Assembly: GCA_902597055.1 (NCBI GenBank)
Contig: CACJWG010000001.1
Coordinates: forward strand, 1-64,000
Direction: 5' to 3'
Length of the DNA stretch: 64,000 nucleotides
Source: an uncultured Pelagibacteraceae bacterium
GTDB taxonomy: Bacteria; Pseudomonadota; Alphaproteobacteria; Pelagibacterales; Pelagibacteraceae
Below, one piece after another: positions 23,695-31,911 of the stretch (positions within the stretch are counted from its first letter, which is position 1; the number at the start of each line of letters is the position of its first letter). Both the position numbers and the translations under genes were made by a program. The notes beneath the pieces were generated by a model. The model did no database searches, was not told the origin of the DNA, and saw nothing but the letters and a program-made list of their open reading frames with translations.

Positions 23695-24453
23695 ATGATC
23701 AACGATCAGCACTATAAAATTGCAGATAAAGAAATCTCTTTATTAAGCTTAAATTTTAAAGAAGGAGAAAAAATTAAGGATGAGTCAATCGTTGAAATTT
23801 TAGCGCAATCCAGAAAAATCATAAAAAAATATTTCACAAATAAGTTATTTTTAAAAACAGACCAGATACCAAGAGGTGGTAAAGAATATTTAAATTGTGA
23901 TCGTGCTTTTGATATTTTTGCAAATCATAAGGTGATGCCAGAGTATTGTTTTAGTTGTTACAAAGTTCAAATAAATCCAAAAAATGTTATAGACTTAATA
24001 AAGTTATTTTTTTTGTTCGATATAATGAATTTTGAAAATGAAAACTTAAGGAAAAGTTTTATTGATTTTAGAGAAGATGAAAAAAACTATAAAGGAATTA
24101 TTTATTGCACTACCTTAGAAGAGGCTAAGAAAATTAATTATAATGTTAGTAAATATTTAAAAGTTAACCTTGATGAGGGTATACAATCCCATGTGAAAAG
24201 AGGATGCAAAGAATTTGCAGAAAAACACCCTGAGTTTTTAAATTTAGAAAAAGATGTCATGAGATATAAAAAAGAATGGAAAAAAATTGAGAATGAATTT
24301 GATGCAAATAGTCAAAAAATTTACAAATCTGGTGAGAGAAAATTAGTTTACGGTCTTAGTTTAAAGGATGTATTAATATTTCAAAATTGGATTGATTTTG
24401 CAAAAATAGAAGGCGATGAGAGTTACAAAGTTTTAACTGAATTCTATGAGTAA
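23695..24453 (+). CDS. Unknown protein, first gene of the methylthioadenosine operon
   Basis: 252 residues, soluble, with no family I recognise. Five cysteines stand out: C68 in NCDRAF, C85 and C88 in YCFSCYK, C138 in IYCTT and C171 in RGC. The C-terminal part is lysine-rich and helical, ending with YGLSLKDVLIFQNWIDFAK. YCFSC is a CxxC pair that could bind metal or undergo redox change. Its end overlaps mtnP by 8 bp, so the two are translationally coupled. That ties it to methylthioadenosine or polyamine metabolism by position only. Confidence 0.8.
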   Translation: MINDQHYKIADKEISLLSLNFKEGEKIKDESIVEILAQSRKIIKKYFTNKLFLKTDQIPRGGKEYLNCDRAFDIFANHKVMPEYCFSCYKVQINPKNVIDLIKLFFLFDIMNFENENLRKSFIDFREDEKNYKGIIYCTTLEEAKKINYNVSKYLKVNLDEGIQSHVKRGCKEFAEKHPEFLNLEKDVMRYKKEWKKIENEFDANSQKIYKSGERKLVYGLSLKDVLIFQNWIDFAKIEGDESYKVLTEFYE

Positions 24454-25315
24454 CAAATTAGCTATAATTGGAGGAAGTGGGCTATATGATGTTGAGGAAT
24501 TTAAGGATAGAGAGCTAATTGATTTAAATACACCATGGGGGAAACCTTCAGATAAAATTTTAAAGACTAATTTTCTTAAAAAAGAAGTCTTTTTCCTTCC
24601 TCGACATGGAAGAGGTCATTATATCAATCCATCAAATATAAATTTTAGAGCTAACATTGATGCGTTAAAGCAATTAGGTGTTTCCGACATAGTTTCTGTA
24701 TCAGCTGTCGGATCTTTAAAAGAAGACTTGCCACCAGGTAAATTTGTGATCGTTGATCAATTCATAGATAGAACTTTTGCAAGAAACAAAACTTTTTTTG
24801 ATGAGGAAATTGTTGCCCATGTTTCTATGGCTCATCCAACATCAAATGGTTTAATGAATGCGTGTGAAGAAGCTATTAAGAAAGAAAAAATAGAATATCA
24901 GAGAGGTGGAACTTATGTAGTAATGGAAGGGCCACAATTTTCAACTTTAGCTGAATCCAATCTTTATAGATCGTGGAAAGCTGATGTGATTGGTATGACA
25001 AATATGCCAGAAGCTAAATTGGCGAGAGAAGCAGAAATTAGGTATGCATCTGTTTCAATGGTAACAGATTATGATTGTTGGCATCCAGATCATGAAAATG
25101 TAGATGTGCAACAAGTAATAAAAGTTCTTTTAGGAAATGCTGCAAAGGCAAAGAGCATGATCAAAAATCTTATAGAAAATTTTGAAAAACATCTTGACCC
25201 TAAGGATCCAACTAATAATTGTTTAGATGTGGCTATAATTACAGCACCAGAAAAAAGAACCCAAAAAACAAAAGATAAACTAAAAACAGTTGCAGGTAGA
25301 GTTTTAGGTAAATGA
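24446..25315 (+). CDS. mtnP: S-methyl-5'-thioadenosine phosphorylase
   Basis: 289 residues, the standard MtnP length. It shows LAIIGGSGLYDV at the start, FLPRHGRGH, SVSAVGSLKED, and EGPQFSTLAESNLYR. It splits methylthioadenosine with phosphate into adenine and 5-methylthioribose-1-phosphate, and may also act on 5'-deoxyadenosine. It overlaps the unknown gene upstream (8 bp) and mtnA downstream (4 bp). Adenine would go to Apt at 23092-23619. Confidence 0.95.
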   Translation: MSNKLAIIGGSGLYDVEEFKDRELIDLNTPWGKPSDKILKTNFLKKEVFFLPRHGRGHYINPSNINFRANIDALKQLGVSDIVSVSAVGSLKEDLPPGKFVIVDQFIDRTFARNKTFFDEEIVAHVSMAHPTSNGLMNACEEAIKKEKIEYQRGGTYVVMEGPQFSTLAESNLYRSWKADVIGMTNMPEAKLAREAEIRYASVSMVTDYDCWHPDHENVDVQQVIKVLLGNAAKAKSMIKNLIENFEKHLDPKDPTNNCLDVAIITAPEKRTQKTKDKLKTVAGRVLGK

Positions 25316-26382
25316 AAATTGGAGGCAAAGAATACCGAACTATTTGGTTTGAGAATGAAGTTGTAAAAATAATTGATCAAACAAAACTTCCGCATCAATT
25401 TGTGATTAAGGAACTAAAAACAGTCAAAGAAGCAATTAATGCAATAAAAAAAATGGAAGTAAGAGGCGCCCCTTTAATAGGTGCAACAGCCGCATACGGA
25501 TTAGTATTAGCAATATTGGAAAATAATGACCAATCTTTTTTAAAAAAATCGGCTGAGGATTTAGTAAAATCAAGACCTACTGCAATTAATTTAAAATGGG
25601 CAGTAGATAGAATGATGGTCAAACTTTCAGGGATAAATTCTGAAAAAATTTTAGATGTTGCATTAGACGAAGCAAAAGAAATTTGTGAAGAAGATATTAA
25701 GTTTTGTGAAAGTATTGGTTTAAATGGACTTAAGATTATTGAGGAAATCTATAATAAAAAAAAAGATACAGTAAATATTTTAACTCATTGCAATGCTGGT
25801 TGGCTTGCAACAATTAATTGGGGCACTGCCACATCGCCAATTTATCACGCACATAAAAAAGGTATTCCCGTTCATGTTTGGGCAGATGAAACTAGGCCCA
25901 GAAACCAAGGTGCAAATTTAACTTCATATGAATTAAATGAGGAAGGTATCAAAAATACAATTATTACTGATAACACCGGTGGAATTTTAATGCAAAGAAA
26001 ACAAGTTGATATGTGTATTGTTGGAACTGATCGTACGTTATCTAATGGCGATGTATGCAATAAAGTAGGGACTTATTTAAAAGCTTTAGCTGCAAAAGAC
26101 AACAATGTACCTTTTTATGTGGCATTACCGAGCTCAACTATTGATTGGAATATTAAGAATTCCAAAGATATTCCAATTGAGGAAAGAAGTTCAGAAGAGT
26201 TGTCAAAAATTGAAGGTATCGACGAAGACGGTAAAGTAAAAAAAGTTCAGATATATCCAAATAATAGTAAGGCTATGAATTTAGCATTTGATGTTACTCC
26301 AGCAAAATATATAACTGGTTTGATAACAGAAAAAGGTATTTGCGAAGCGTCAGAAAAAGGATTAAAAAATTTATTTAAATGA
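25312..26382 (+). CDS. mtnA: S-methyl-5-thioribose-1-phosphate isomerase
   Basis: 356 residues, the normal MtnA length. Key blocks are EVRGAPLIGATAAYG, the catalytic cysteine in LTHCNAGWLAT, DNTGGILMQ, and the catalytic aspartate in GTDRTLSNGDV. It turns methylthioribose-1-phosphate into methylthioribulose-1-phosphate. The start overlaps mtnP by 4 bp and the end overlaps the following small membrane gene by 4 bp. The eIF2B-like fold of the family cannot be confused with translation factors at this context. Confidence 0.95.
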   Translation: MKIGGKEYRTIWFENEVVKIIDQTKLPHQFVIKELKTVKEAINAIKKMEVRGAPLIGATAAYGLVLAILENNDQSFLKKSAEDLVKSRPTAINLKWAVDRMMVKLSGINSEKILDVALDEAKEICEEDIKFCESIGLNGLKIIEEIYNKKKDTVNILTHCNAGWLATINWGTATSPIYHAHKKGIPVHVWADETRPRNQGANLTSYELNEEGIKNTIITDNTGGILMQRKQVDMCIVGTDRTLSNGDVCNKVGTYLKALAAKDNNVPFYVALPSSTIDWNIKNSKDIPIEERSSEELSKIEGIDEDGKVKKVQIYPNNSKAMNLAFDVTPAKYITGLITEKGICEASEKGLKNLFK

Positions 26383-26702
26383 ACCCACTTATTTTATCAC
26401 TTGTTTGTCTTTTATTAGTTGGAGTTTCGGCTAATTGGCTAAGTATTGTTAAGAATAATAAGACATTAATTTATCTTTCTTTAGCACCATGTATTTATAT
26501 AGCAATTTATGGAATTTATTTAGTTATTGGACCTGTTGATTTGTATGAAGACGGTTCAAAAAACTTTTTTATGCAGAACCCTTATGAAAGTGAGCTTCCA
26601 CCACAGTTTTTATTACTAAAGCTTTATCAGTATATTCTAATAGGCGTAGGTCTAATTTTTGGGTATTTATTTTTAAAATATTTAAAAAATTATGGACGTT
26701 AA
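26379..26702 (+). CDS. Small membrane protein within the methylthioadenosine operon
   Basis: 107 residues with three predicted spans (about 4-22, 29-51 and 81-101) and a polar loop containing DLYEDGSKNFF between the second and third. No family is recognised. It overlaps mtnA by 4 bp and the aldolase gene by 11 bp, so it is locked into the operon. A carrier or membrane anchor linked to methylthio-compound handling is conceivable, but no motif supports a function. Confidence 0.72.
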   Translation: MNPLILSLVCLLLVGVSANWLSIVKNNKTLIYLSLAPCIYIAIYGIYLVIGPVDLYEDGSKNFFMQNPYESELPPQFLLLKLYQYILIGVGLIFGYLFLKYLKNYGR

Positions 26703-27339
26703 GAGTAGAGAAGAAATAATAAAATTTGCTCAGAAACTAAATAGCACAAATTTATCTCCGTTAAGATCAGGAAATATTTCACTTAAAGCTCAGAATAATA
26801 ATGAAAAGGGGTTTTTAATTACTCCATCAGGCAAGAAATACGACAGTTTAAAAGCTGACGATATCGTATTTGTATCTTTAGAAGGGAAATATGATGAAAA
26901 AGGTTTGCAACCCTCATCTGAGTGGAGATTTCATAAAGATATTTACTTAAACAAAACTGACGCGAAAGCCGTTGTTCATGCTCATTCACCACACGCAACA
27001 GCTGTATCTGCACACAATAAAGACATTCCAGCTTTTCATTACATGATAGCGTTAGCTGGAGGAGACAATATAAAGTGTGCAAAGTATGCAACTTTTGGAA
27101 CACAAGAATTATCTGACAATATTATTGAAGCATTAGAAAATAGAAAAGCATGCTTGATGTCTAATCACGGTCAAGTTGCTTATGGGGATAACTTGAACTC
27201 AGCTTTCGAACTTGCAGAAGAAGTTGAAAATATTTGCCATCAATACATAAATGCAATAAAGTTAGGAGAGCCTAAGATTCTTTCATCAAGTGAGATGGAT
27301 GTAATATTAGAAAAAGTTAAAAACTATAAAAAAGGATAA
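26692..27339 (+). CDS. FucA-type class II aldolase, probable methylthioribulose-1-phosphate aldolase
   Basis: 215 residues, close to E. coli L-fuculose-phosphate aldolase over its whole length. Shared blocks are LRSGNISL, LITPSGKKYDSL, PSSEWRFHKDIY with the catalytic glutamate, the zinc-ligand histidines in VVHAHSPHATAVS, and YATFGTQELS. MtnB dehydratases belong to the same fold, but the FucA-like blocks favour an aldolase. With MtnP and MtnA this would make the DHAP shunt: methylthioribulose-1-phosphate is cut to dihydroxyacetone phosphate and 2-(methylthio)acetaldehyde. None of the other methionine-salvage genes (mtnC, mtnD, mtnK) is nearby. It overlaps the preceding membrane gene by 11 bp. 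Confidence 0.85.
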   Translation: MDVKSREEIIKFAQKLNSTNLSPLRSGNISLKAQNNNEKGFLITPSGKKYDSLKADDIVFVSLEGKYDEKGLQPSSEWRFHKDIYLNKTDAKAVVHAHSPHATAVSAHNKDIPAFHYMIALAGGDNIKCAKYATFGTQELSDNIIEALENRKACLMSNHGQVAYGDNLNSAFELAEEVENICHQYINAIKLGEPKILSSSEMDVILEKVKNYKKG

Positions 27340-27345
27340 CTTTTT

Positions 27346-28386
27346 ATGACGAAGGTTGGGGAGCACGTCACTTTAGATATCATAGGTACTGAAAAAGAGT
27401 ACGAACCAAAATTCTTTGAAAAACTAGTCTACAAGATATCAAAGAAGGCAAAGGTAACTGTTCTAGAGATTTCAAAGTATAAATTTGAGCCACAAGGCTT
27501 CACTCTTGTAGCTTTATTAGCAGAAAGTCATATCAGCTTTCATACTTTCCCAGAAAGAGGAATTATAAGTTTTGATTTTTTTACGTGCGGAAAAGTAAAT
27601 CCCAATGTTGCCTACGATATTTTAAAAAAAGAGATTAAGCATAAAAGAATTGTAAAAAAAGAATTCAATAGAGATACAATAAGTTATTATGATGATATTT
27701 ATAGCTCACCAGGTTTAAAAAAATATTATATGGTAAAAGATGTTTTAGAAAACTTCACTTCAAAAGTAGGTCAAAACATTGAAATTTTAGATTTAGAACA
27801 GTTTGGTAAATCTCTTTTTATAGACGGTGAACTTCAAGTAGCGGAAAACGATGAACATTTGTATAGCTCTACATTTGTAAACTCTGGTTTAAAACTTAAT
27901 CCATCAAATGATAAAACTGCAATTATTGGTGGAGGGGACGGAGGGGTTGCAAGAGAATGTATCTCTAAAGGTTTTAAATTAATTGATTGGTATGAGTTAG
28001 ATCCTGAAGTTGTGACAATGTGTGAAAAATATTTATCTAAGGTAGGCAAGAAAGCGACCACAAAAAATCATGTGCAATGTGTATGGGGAGATGCATTTGA
28101 AAGTATTAAATCAGTTGAAGATAATAAGTATGATAAAATTTATGTGGACTTAAACGATGATCAGTATTGTATTGATTTGGCCGCAAAAAATATCAAATCT
28201 TTAAAAAGAATTCTTAAGCCAAATGGAACAATAACTGCACAGGTTGGAAGCCAAGATAAAAAACCTAAACAAGTTGATAAATGGTTAAATCTTTTTGAAA
28301 AAAGTTTTGGCAATACTTCATTAGATAGAGTTTATATCCCAAGCTTTGATTGTTCTTGGAATTTTGCATCTTCTCTAAATAAATAA
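27346..28386 (+). CDS. Fused AdoMet decarboxylase and spermidine synthase
   Basis: 346 residues. The N-terminal part (about 1-110) is a bacterial AdoMet decarboxylase proenzyme: AESHISFHTFPE contains S61, the expected cleavage and pyruvoyl site, H66, and C81 in FFTCG. The C-terminal part (about 115-346) is a spermidine synthase with SLFIDGELQ, the SAM-binding GGGDGG at 195-200, an acidic YELDPEVV and IYVDLNDDQ. One chain therefore both makes the aminopropyl donor and transfers it to a polyamine, releasing methylthioadenosine. It follows the aldolase by 6 bp. The usual DExxYHE segment reads DEHLYSS, so the polyamine acceptor may differ from putrescine. Confidence 0.9.
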   Translation: MTKVGEHVTLDIIGTEKEYEPKFFEKLVYKISKKAKVTVLEISKYKFEPQGFTLVALLAESHISFHTFPERGIISFDFFTCGKVNPNVAYDILKKEIKHKRIVKKEFNRDTISYYDDIYSSPGLKKYYMVKDVLENFTSKVGQNIEILDLEQFGKSLFIDGELQVAENDEHLYSSTFVNSGLKLNPSNDKTAIIGGGDGGVARECISKGFKLIDWYELDPEVVTMCEKYLSKVGKKATTKNHVQCVWGDAFESIKSVEDNKYDKIYVDLNDDQYCIDLAAKNIKSLKRILKPNGTITAQVGSQDKKPKQVDKWLNLFEKSFGNTSLDRVYIPSFDCSWNFASSLNK

Positions 28387-28776
28387 TTAATATTTAGTAT
28401 ACTCTTTAATCTCTTTGATTTTAGATCCAGTGTGATTATTTATTTCTAACTTAATACTTGCTCGTTTGTCGTTTAAGAAGTGGATCTCTCTTGATAATAA
28501 AATGAAATGATCATCGAATTTTGAATCTTTTTCGCATTGTCTTTTATTATCTTCAATATCCCACAGTTTAGCATTTATTTCTTTTAATTTAGAGAAAAGA
28601 CTCTTAATCTTTTCATCAACTTTCACATTTTTATCATATTGTTCCTTTAAAGAATCATATTCTAAATTTATGAATTTTAATTTTTCTGAGTCTTTGATTT
28701 TGTCTTTTTTGATTTCAAGGATAGTTAATTTATCTAATAACTCACCAACAGATACTTCAACTAATATTTTATTCAT
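28387..28776 (-). CDS. DUF6165-like coiled-coil protein
   Basis: 129 residues, strongly helical and charged. The N-terminus VEVSVGELLDKLTILEIKKDKI fits, in its core GELLDKLTILEIK, a small domain-of-unknown-function family (DUF6165 by my memory) often found near sugar-transferase genes. Heptad-like spacing from about 20 to 120 suggests a coiled coil. It is convergent with the polyamine gene (no gap) and divergent from the family 9 glycosyltransferase by 32 bp, consistent with a surface-glycan role. Function is unknown. Confidence 0.7.
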   Translation of the reverse strand: MNKILVEVSVGELLDKLTILEIKKDKIKDSEKLKFINLEYDSLKEQYDKNVKVDEKIKSLFSKLKEINAKLWDIEDNKRQCEKDSKFDDHFILLSREIHFLNDKRASIKLEINNHTGSKIKEIKEYTKY

Positions 28777-28808
28777 AAAATTTTATAGTGTGATAAATTG
28801 TTAAAAAT

Positions 28809-29738
28809 ATGTCTAATATATTAATCATAAAGCACGGATCACTAGGAGATATAGCTCAAGCGAGTGGGGCAATTCAAGATATTTATGACAACCATAAAGA
28901 TGATTTTATTTATTTGTTAACATCTCACGTATATTCAGATCTTTTCAAAAAAAATCCCAATATAAAAGAAGTAATTGTCGATAAAAGATTGTCCAGGTTT
29001 AATTTGATCTATCTTTTTTCTTTAATGAAAAAAATTAAACAACATAAGTTTACAAAGGTCTATGATCTACAGAATTCCTCAAGGACTTCATTTTATAAAA
29101 GAATTTTATTTCCTAATTTAGGATCTTATAAATGGTCTTCTTCTGAAACTACTCTTCCAGCAAATGAAACTAAAAAAGAATTTGATAAAAAACCAGTATT
29201 AGAAAGATTTGATCACCAATTAAAGATATCTGGTTTAAAAACATTTCACACTTTAAAGCCAGATTTTTCTTGGGGTTGTTCTAATATCGATAAACTTATT
29301 TCTAAATATAATTTATCTGATTATATATTGTTATTTCCTTTCTGCTCTGAACACTTAGAGCAAAAGAAATGGCCATATTACGATCAATTAATAAAACTGA
29401 TAAAACAAAATTATCCTAATCTAAAAATAGTGATAGCACCTGGTCCCGGTGAAATAGAAAAAGCAAAAGAATTAGATGCTGTTTCTATTTTAAGTGAAGA
29501 TAAAGCAATTTCAATTTCAGAACTAGCAGGTTTAATAAAGAGAAGTAAATTTGTCGTTGCCAATGATACAGGTCCTGCGCATATGGCAGCACACTTGAAT
29601 GTTAAAGGTTTATCGTTGTTTGGAAGTCACACAACAGCTCACAAAGTAAGTATTGAAAGAGAAAACTTTAAAGCAATACAAGTGAGTGATTTAAAAAACT
29701 TAAGTGCAGAGAAAGTTTTTGAAAGATTAGTTCTTTAA
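28809..29738 (+). CDS. Family 9 glycosyltransferase (heptosyltransferase-like)
   Basis: 309 residues. It shows the GT9 start ILIIKHGSLGDIAQASGA, the YDLQNSSRTSF segment, LLFPFCSEHLEQKKWP, and the donor-binding FVVANDTGPAHMAAHL with SLFGSHTTAHK. Such enzymes add heptose or a related sugar from an ADP-sugar to lipid A core or other glycans on the inner face of the membrane. The donor here is unknown. Its end overlaps the convergent family 4 glycosyltransferase by 12 bp. Confidence 0.9.
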   Translation: MSNILIIKHGSLGDIAQASGAIQDIYDNHKDDFIYLLTSHVYSDLFKKNPNIKEVIVDKRLSRFNLIYLFSLMKKIKQHKFTKVYDLQNSSRTSFYKRILFPNLGSYKWSSSETTLPANETKKEFDKKPVLERFDHQLKISGLKTFHTLKPDFSWGCSNIDKLISKYNLSDYILLFPFCSEHLEQKKWPYYDQLIKLIKQNYPNLKIVIAPGPGEIEKAKELDAVSILSEDKAISISELAGLIKRSKFVVANDTGPAHMAAHLNVKGLSLFGSHTTAHKVSIERENFKAIQVSDLKNLSAEKVFERLVL

Positions 29739-30815
29739 AATTTCTAAATATTTTTTTAAGATTTCTGGCCAAAGAAATTTTTTTGCATTTTCTTGTGCAT
29801 TTTTTCCCAAAACCTTAAATTTATTATTCTGTAATATATCAACTAAACTTTGATAGATTTCATCTAAATTGTTCCCATCGCAAAGTAGGCCAGTTTCATT
29901 ATTGACAATTGCGTCAGACGCACCACCAACTTTTCCACCAATAGACGGAACTCCATATTGAGCAGCCTCAATATAAACAATTCCAAATCCCTCTACAGAT
30001 TTTTTATAAGAAGTTGATGGCATAACAAAAACATTTGAATTTTTTAAATAAGAATTTTTTTCATCTTTAGATAAATCTTTCAAAAACAAAACATTACTCT
30101 CAAGTCTTAATTCTTTAATAAGTTTTTTTTGAGATTCCAAAGTATCGCCTTGACCTATACAAATATAAATTATGTTTGGATAAATTTCTTTCAAATTTCT
30201 TAAAGACATAATAATTTTTTCATGATTTTTTCTTTTATCAAATCTAGCAACAGTAATTAGTCTTGGCTCTTTTCCTTCAAGTTTCTTTAATATTTTTTCA
30301 TCTATTTTTGGATTTACTTCCTCTCTTGGAAATACACCTGGATTTATAACTTTGATTTTTTCTTCATTAACACCTATTTCAATACCTAGGTTTTTTGTGA
30401 AGTTTGAATTTGCAATGATATGATCGCAGTTGTTTAACACTCTAACAACTCGTTTATTAAGAAAAGAATCTTTTTTATGATTTATCTCTTTAGAGTGAAT
30501 AAGACATGTTTTTCTTATTTTGGTATTGATGTTTTCTAAACTTTTCCAATGATCAGAGATGATATTTTTTACTTTAGTATTTTTTTGTAAGTAATTATTA
30601 ATTAATGAAGCTTTTCTAAATTTTCTAAAGATTTTTGGACCTCCAACTCTTTCAATTGAAAATGATAAATCTTCATCAAATTTTTCTTGCTGATAATGCT
30701 CATCAGCAAATACTTTAACCATCATATGCTCTGACAATGATTTTGTAAGGCCAAACATAAGATTTTGCATGCCCCCAACATCAGGTGGAAAATTTCTTGT
30801 GATAATTAAATTCAT
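29727..30815 (-). CDS. Family 4 glycosyltransferase
   Basis: 362 residues with the GT4 (GT-B fold) layout. N-terminal NFPPDVGGMQNLMFGL contains the glycine-rich acceptor loop, VARFDKRKNHEKII marks the second domain, and GFGIVYIEAAQYGVPSI carries the donor-site E-x7-E pattern. It transfers a nucleotide-activated sugar to a glycan or lipid. The start shares one base with the stop of the redoxin gene upstream, so the two are probably cotranscribed. Sugar and acceptor are unknown. Confidence 0.9.
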   Translation of the reverse strand: MNLIITRNFPPDVGGMQNLMFGLTKSLSEHMMVKVFADEHYQQEKFDEDLSFSIERVGGPKIFRKFRKASLINNYLQKNTKVKNIISDHWKSLENINTKIRKTCLIHSKEINHKKDSFLNKRVVRVLNNCDHIIANSNFTKNLGIEIGVNEEKIKVINPGVFPREEVNPKIDEKILKKLEGKEPRLITVARFDKRKNHEKIIMSLRNLKEIYPNIIYICIGQGDTLESQKKLIKELRLESNVLFLKDLSKDEKNSYLKNSNVFVMPSTSYKKSVEGFGIVYIEAAQYGVPSIGGKVGGASDAIVNNETGLLCDGNNLDEIYQSLVDILQNNKFKVLGKNAQENAKKFLWPEILKKYLEILKN

Positions 30816-31369
30816 TATTTAAACCATTTAATACTGCATCCCATACTAGGATATTGTTCTTTCGGACCTTGTTGAGTTTTAGCAATTAGTTTCATTGATT
30901 TAAGCAACTCACTGTCACCCGAACCAATAGGCTTTAAATCATTTAATTCTCTTATTCTTCCTCTATAATTGAGCTCAAGGTTTTTGTTGTATCCAAAAAA
31001 GTCTGGAGTGCAAACTGCATCATATTTTTTTGCAACTTCTTGAGTTTCATCAATTAAATATGGAAATGAAAATTTATATCTATCAGAAAACTTTTTCATG
31101 TTTTCAAAAGAGTCTTCTGGATAGTTTTTGGTATCATTTGACATTATCGCAACTGAGTTAATGCCATATTCTTTAAGTTTTGCACAATCATCTGCTAGTT
31201 CTCTTATTATAGCTTTAACATAAGGACAATGATTGCAAATAAACATTATCAAAGTTCCATTATCACCTTTGACATCATTCAATGTTAATAACTCCCCATT
31301 AATTGATTTAAGCTTAAAATCTATTGCATTCAGACCGAAATCACATATTGGAGTTTTTAAAAGTGCCAT
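30815..31369 (-). CDS. Thioredoxin-family (AhpC/TSA-like) redoxin
   Basis: 184 residues with a thioredoxin fold. The active site is MFICNHCPYVKAI near residues 43-55, a CxxC pair (CNHC), followed by YLIDETQEVAKKYDAVCTPDFF with the cis-proline segment. No signal peptide is seen, so it acts in the cytoplasm. It probably reduces disulfides or peroxides; relatives are annotated as redoxins. It is divergent from the carbonic anhydrase gene by 17 bp and shares one base with the following glycosyltransferase gene. Confidence 0.88.
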   Translation of the reverse strand: MALLKTPICDFGLNAIDFKLKSINGELLTLNDVKGDNGTLIMFICNHCPYVKAIIRELADDCAKLKEYGINSVAIMSNDTKNYPEDSFENMKKFSDRYKFSFPYLIDETQEVAKKYDAVCTPDFFGYNKNLELNYRGRIRELNDLKPIGSGDSELLKSMKLIAKTQQGPKEQYPSMGCSIKWFK

Positions 31370-31386
31370 GTTAGAATATATAAATT

Positions 31387-31899
31387 ATGTTTTACGATTT
31401 GGAAAATAAAAAACCAAAAAACTCTGGCGAAAATTGGGTAGCTCCTAATGCTGTTATTATTGGAGATGTAACGTTAGATAAGAATACAAGTGTTTGGTTT
31501 AATGCAACCTTAAGAGGTGACATTGAAAATATTTATATAGGTGAGGGCTCAAACGTTCAGGATGGTTGTGTGTTACATACTGATCCAGGTTGTCCTTTGA
31601 AAGTCGGAAAAAATGTAACCATTGGACATTTAGTAATGCTTCATGGATGCACAATCGGTGACAATAGTTTAATCGGAATTGGTGCCGTAATCTTGAACAA
31701 AGCAAAGATAGGAAAAAATTGCATTATAGGAGCCAAGGCTCTGATCACAGAAAATAAAGAGATACCCGATAATTCTTTAGTTGTAGGATCTCCAGGAAAA
31801 ATTGTTAGACAAGTGACTGAAGAAGAAAAAAAAGCAGTGTTTGAAAACACAAAACACTATCAAGATAACTGGAAAAAATATTCTAAATCAATTTTTTAA
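31387..31899 (+). CDS. Gamma-class carbonic anhydrase family protein
   Basis: 170 residues of left-handed beta-helix repeats. The three zinc-ligand histidines are present in VLHTDPG, TIGHLVMLHG (two histidines five residues apart), and the RGDIENIYIGEGSNVQDG block precedes them. The family includes Cam-like enzymes and acyltransferase-like proteins such as YrdA and PaaY, so true CO2 hydration is not certain. It is divergent from the redoxin and followed 12 bp later by the autotransporter-like gene. Confidence 0.9.
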   Translation: MFYDLENKKPKNSGENWVAPNAVIIGDVTLDKNTSVWFNATLRGDIENIYIGEGSNVQDGCVLHTDPGCPLKVGKNVTIGHLVMLHGCTIGDNSLIGIGAVILNKAKIGKNCIIGAKALITENKEIPDNSLVVGSPGKIVRQVTEEEKKAVFENTKHYQDNWKKYSKSIF

Positions 31900-31911
31900 T
31901 TAAAAGATTTT

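Noticed and set aside
25312-26382. Reading mtnA as an eIF2B-type translation factor
   Set aside because: The catalytic cysteine and aspartate of the isomerase are present and the gene overlaps mtnP.
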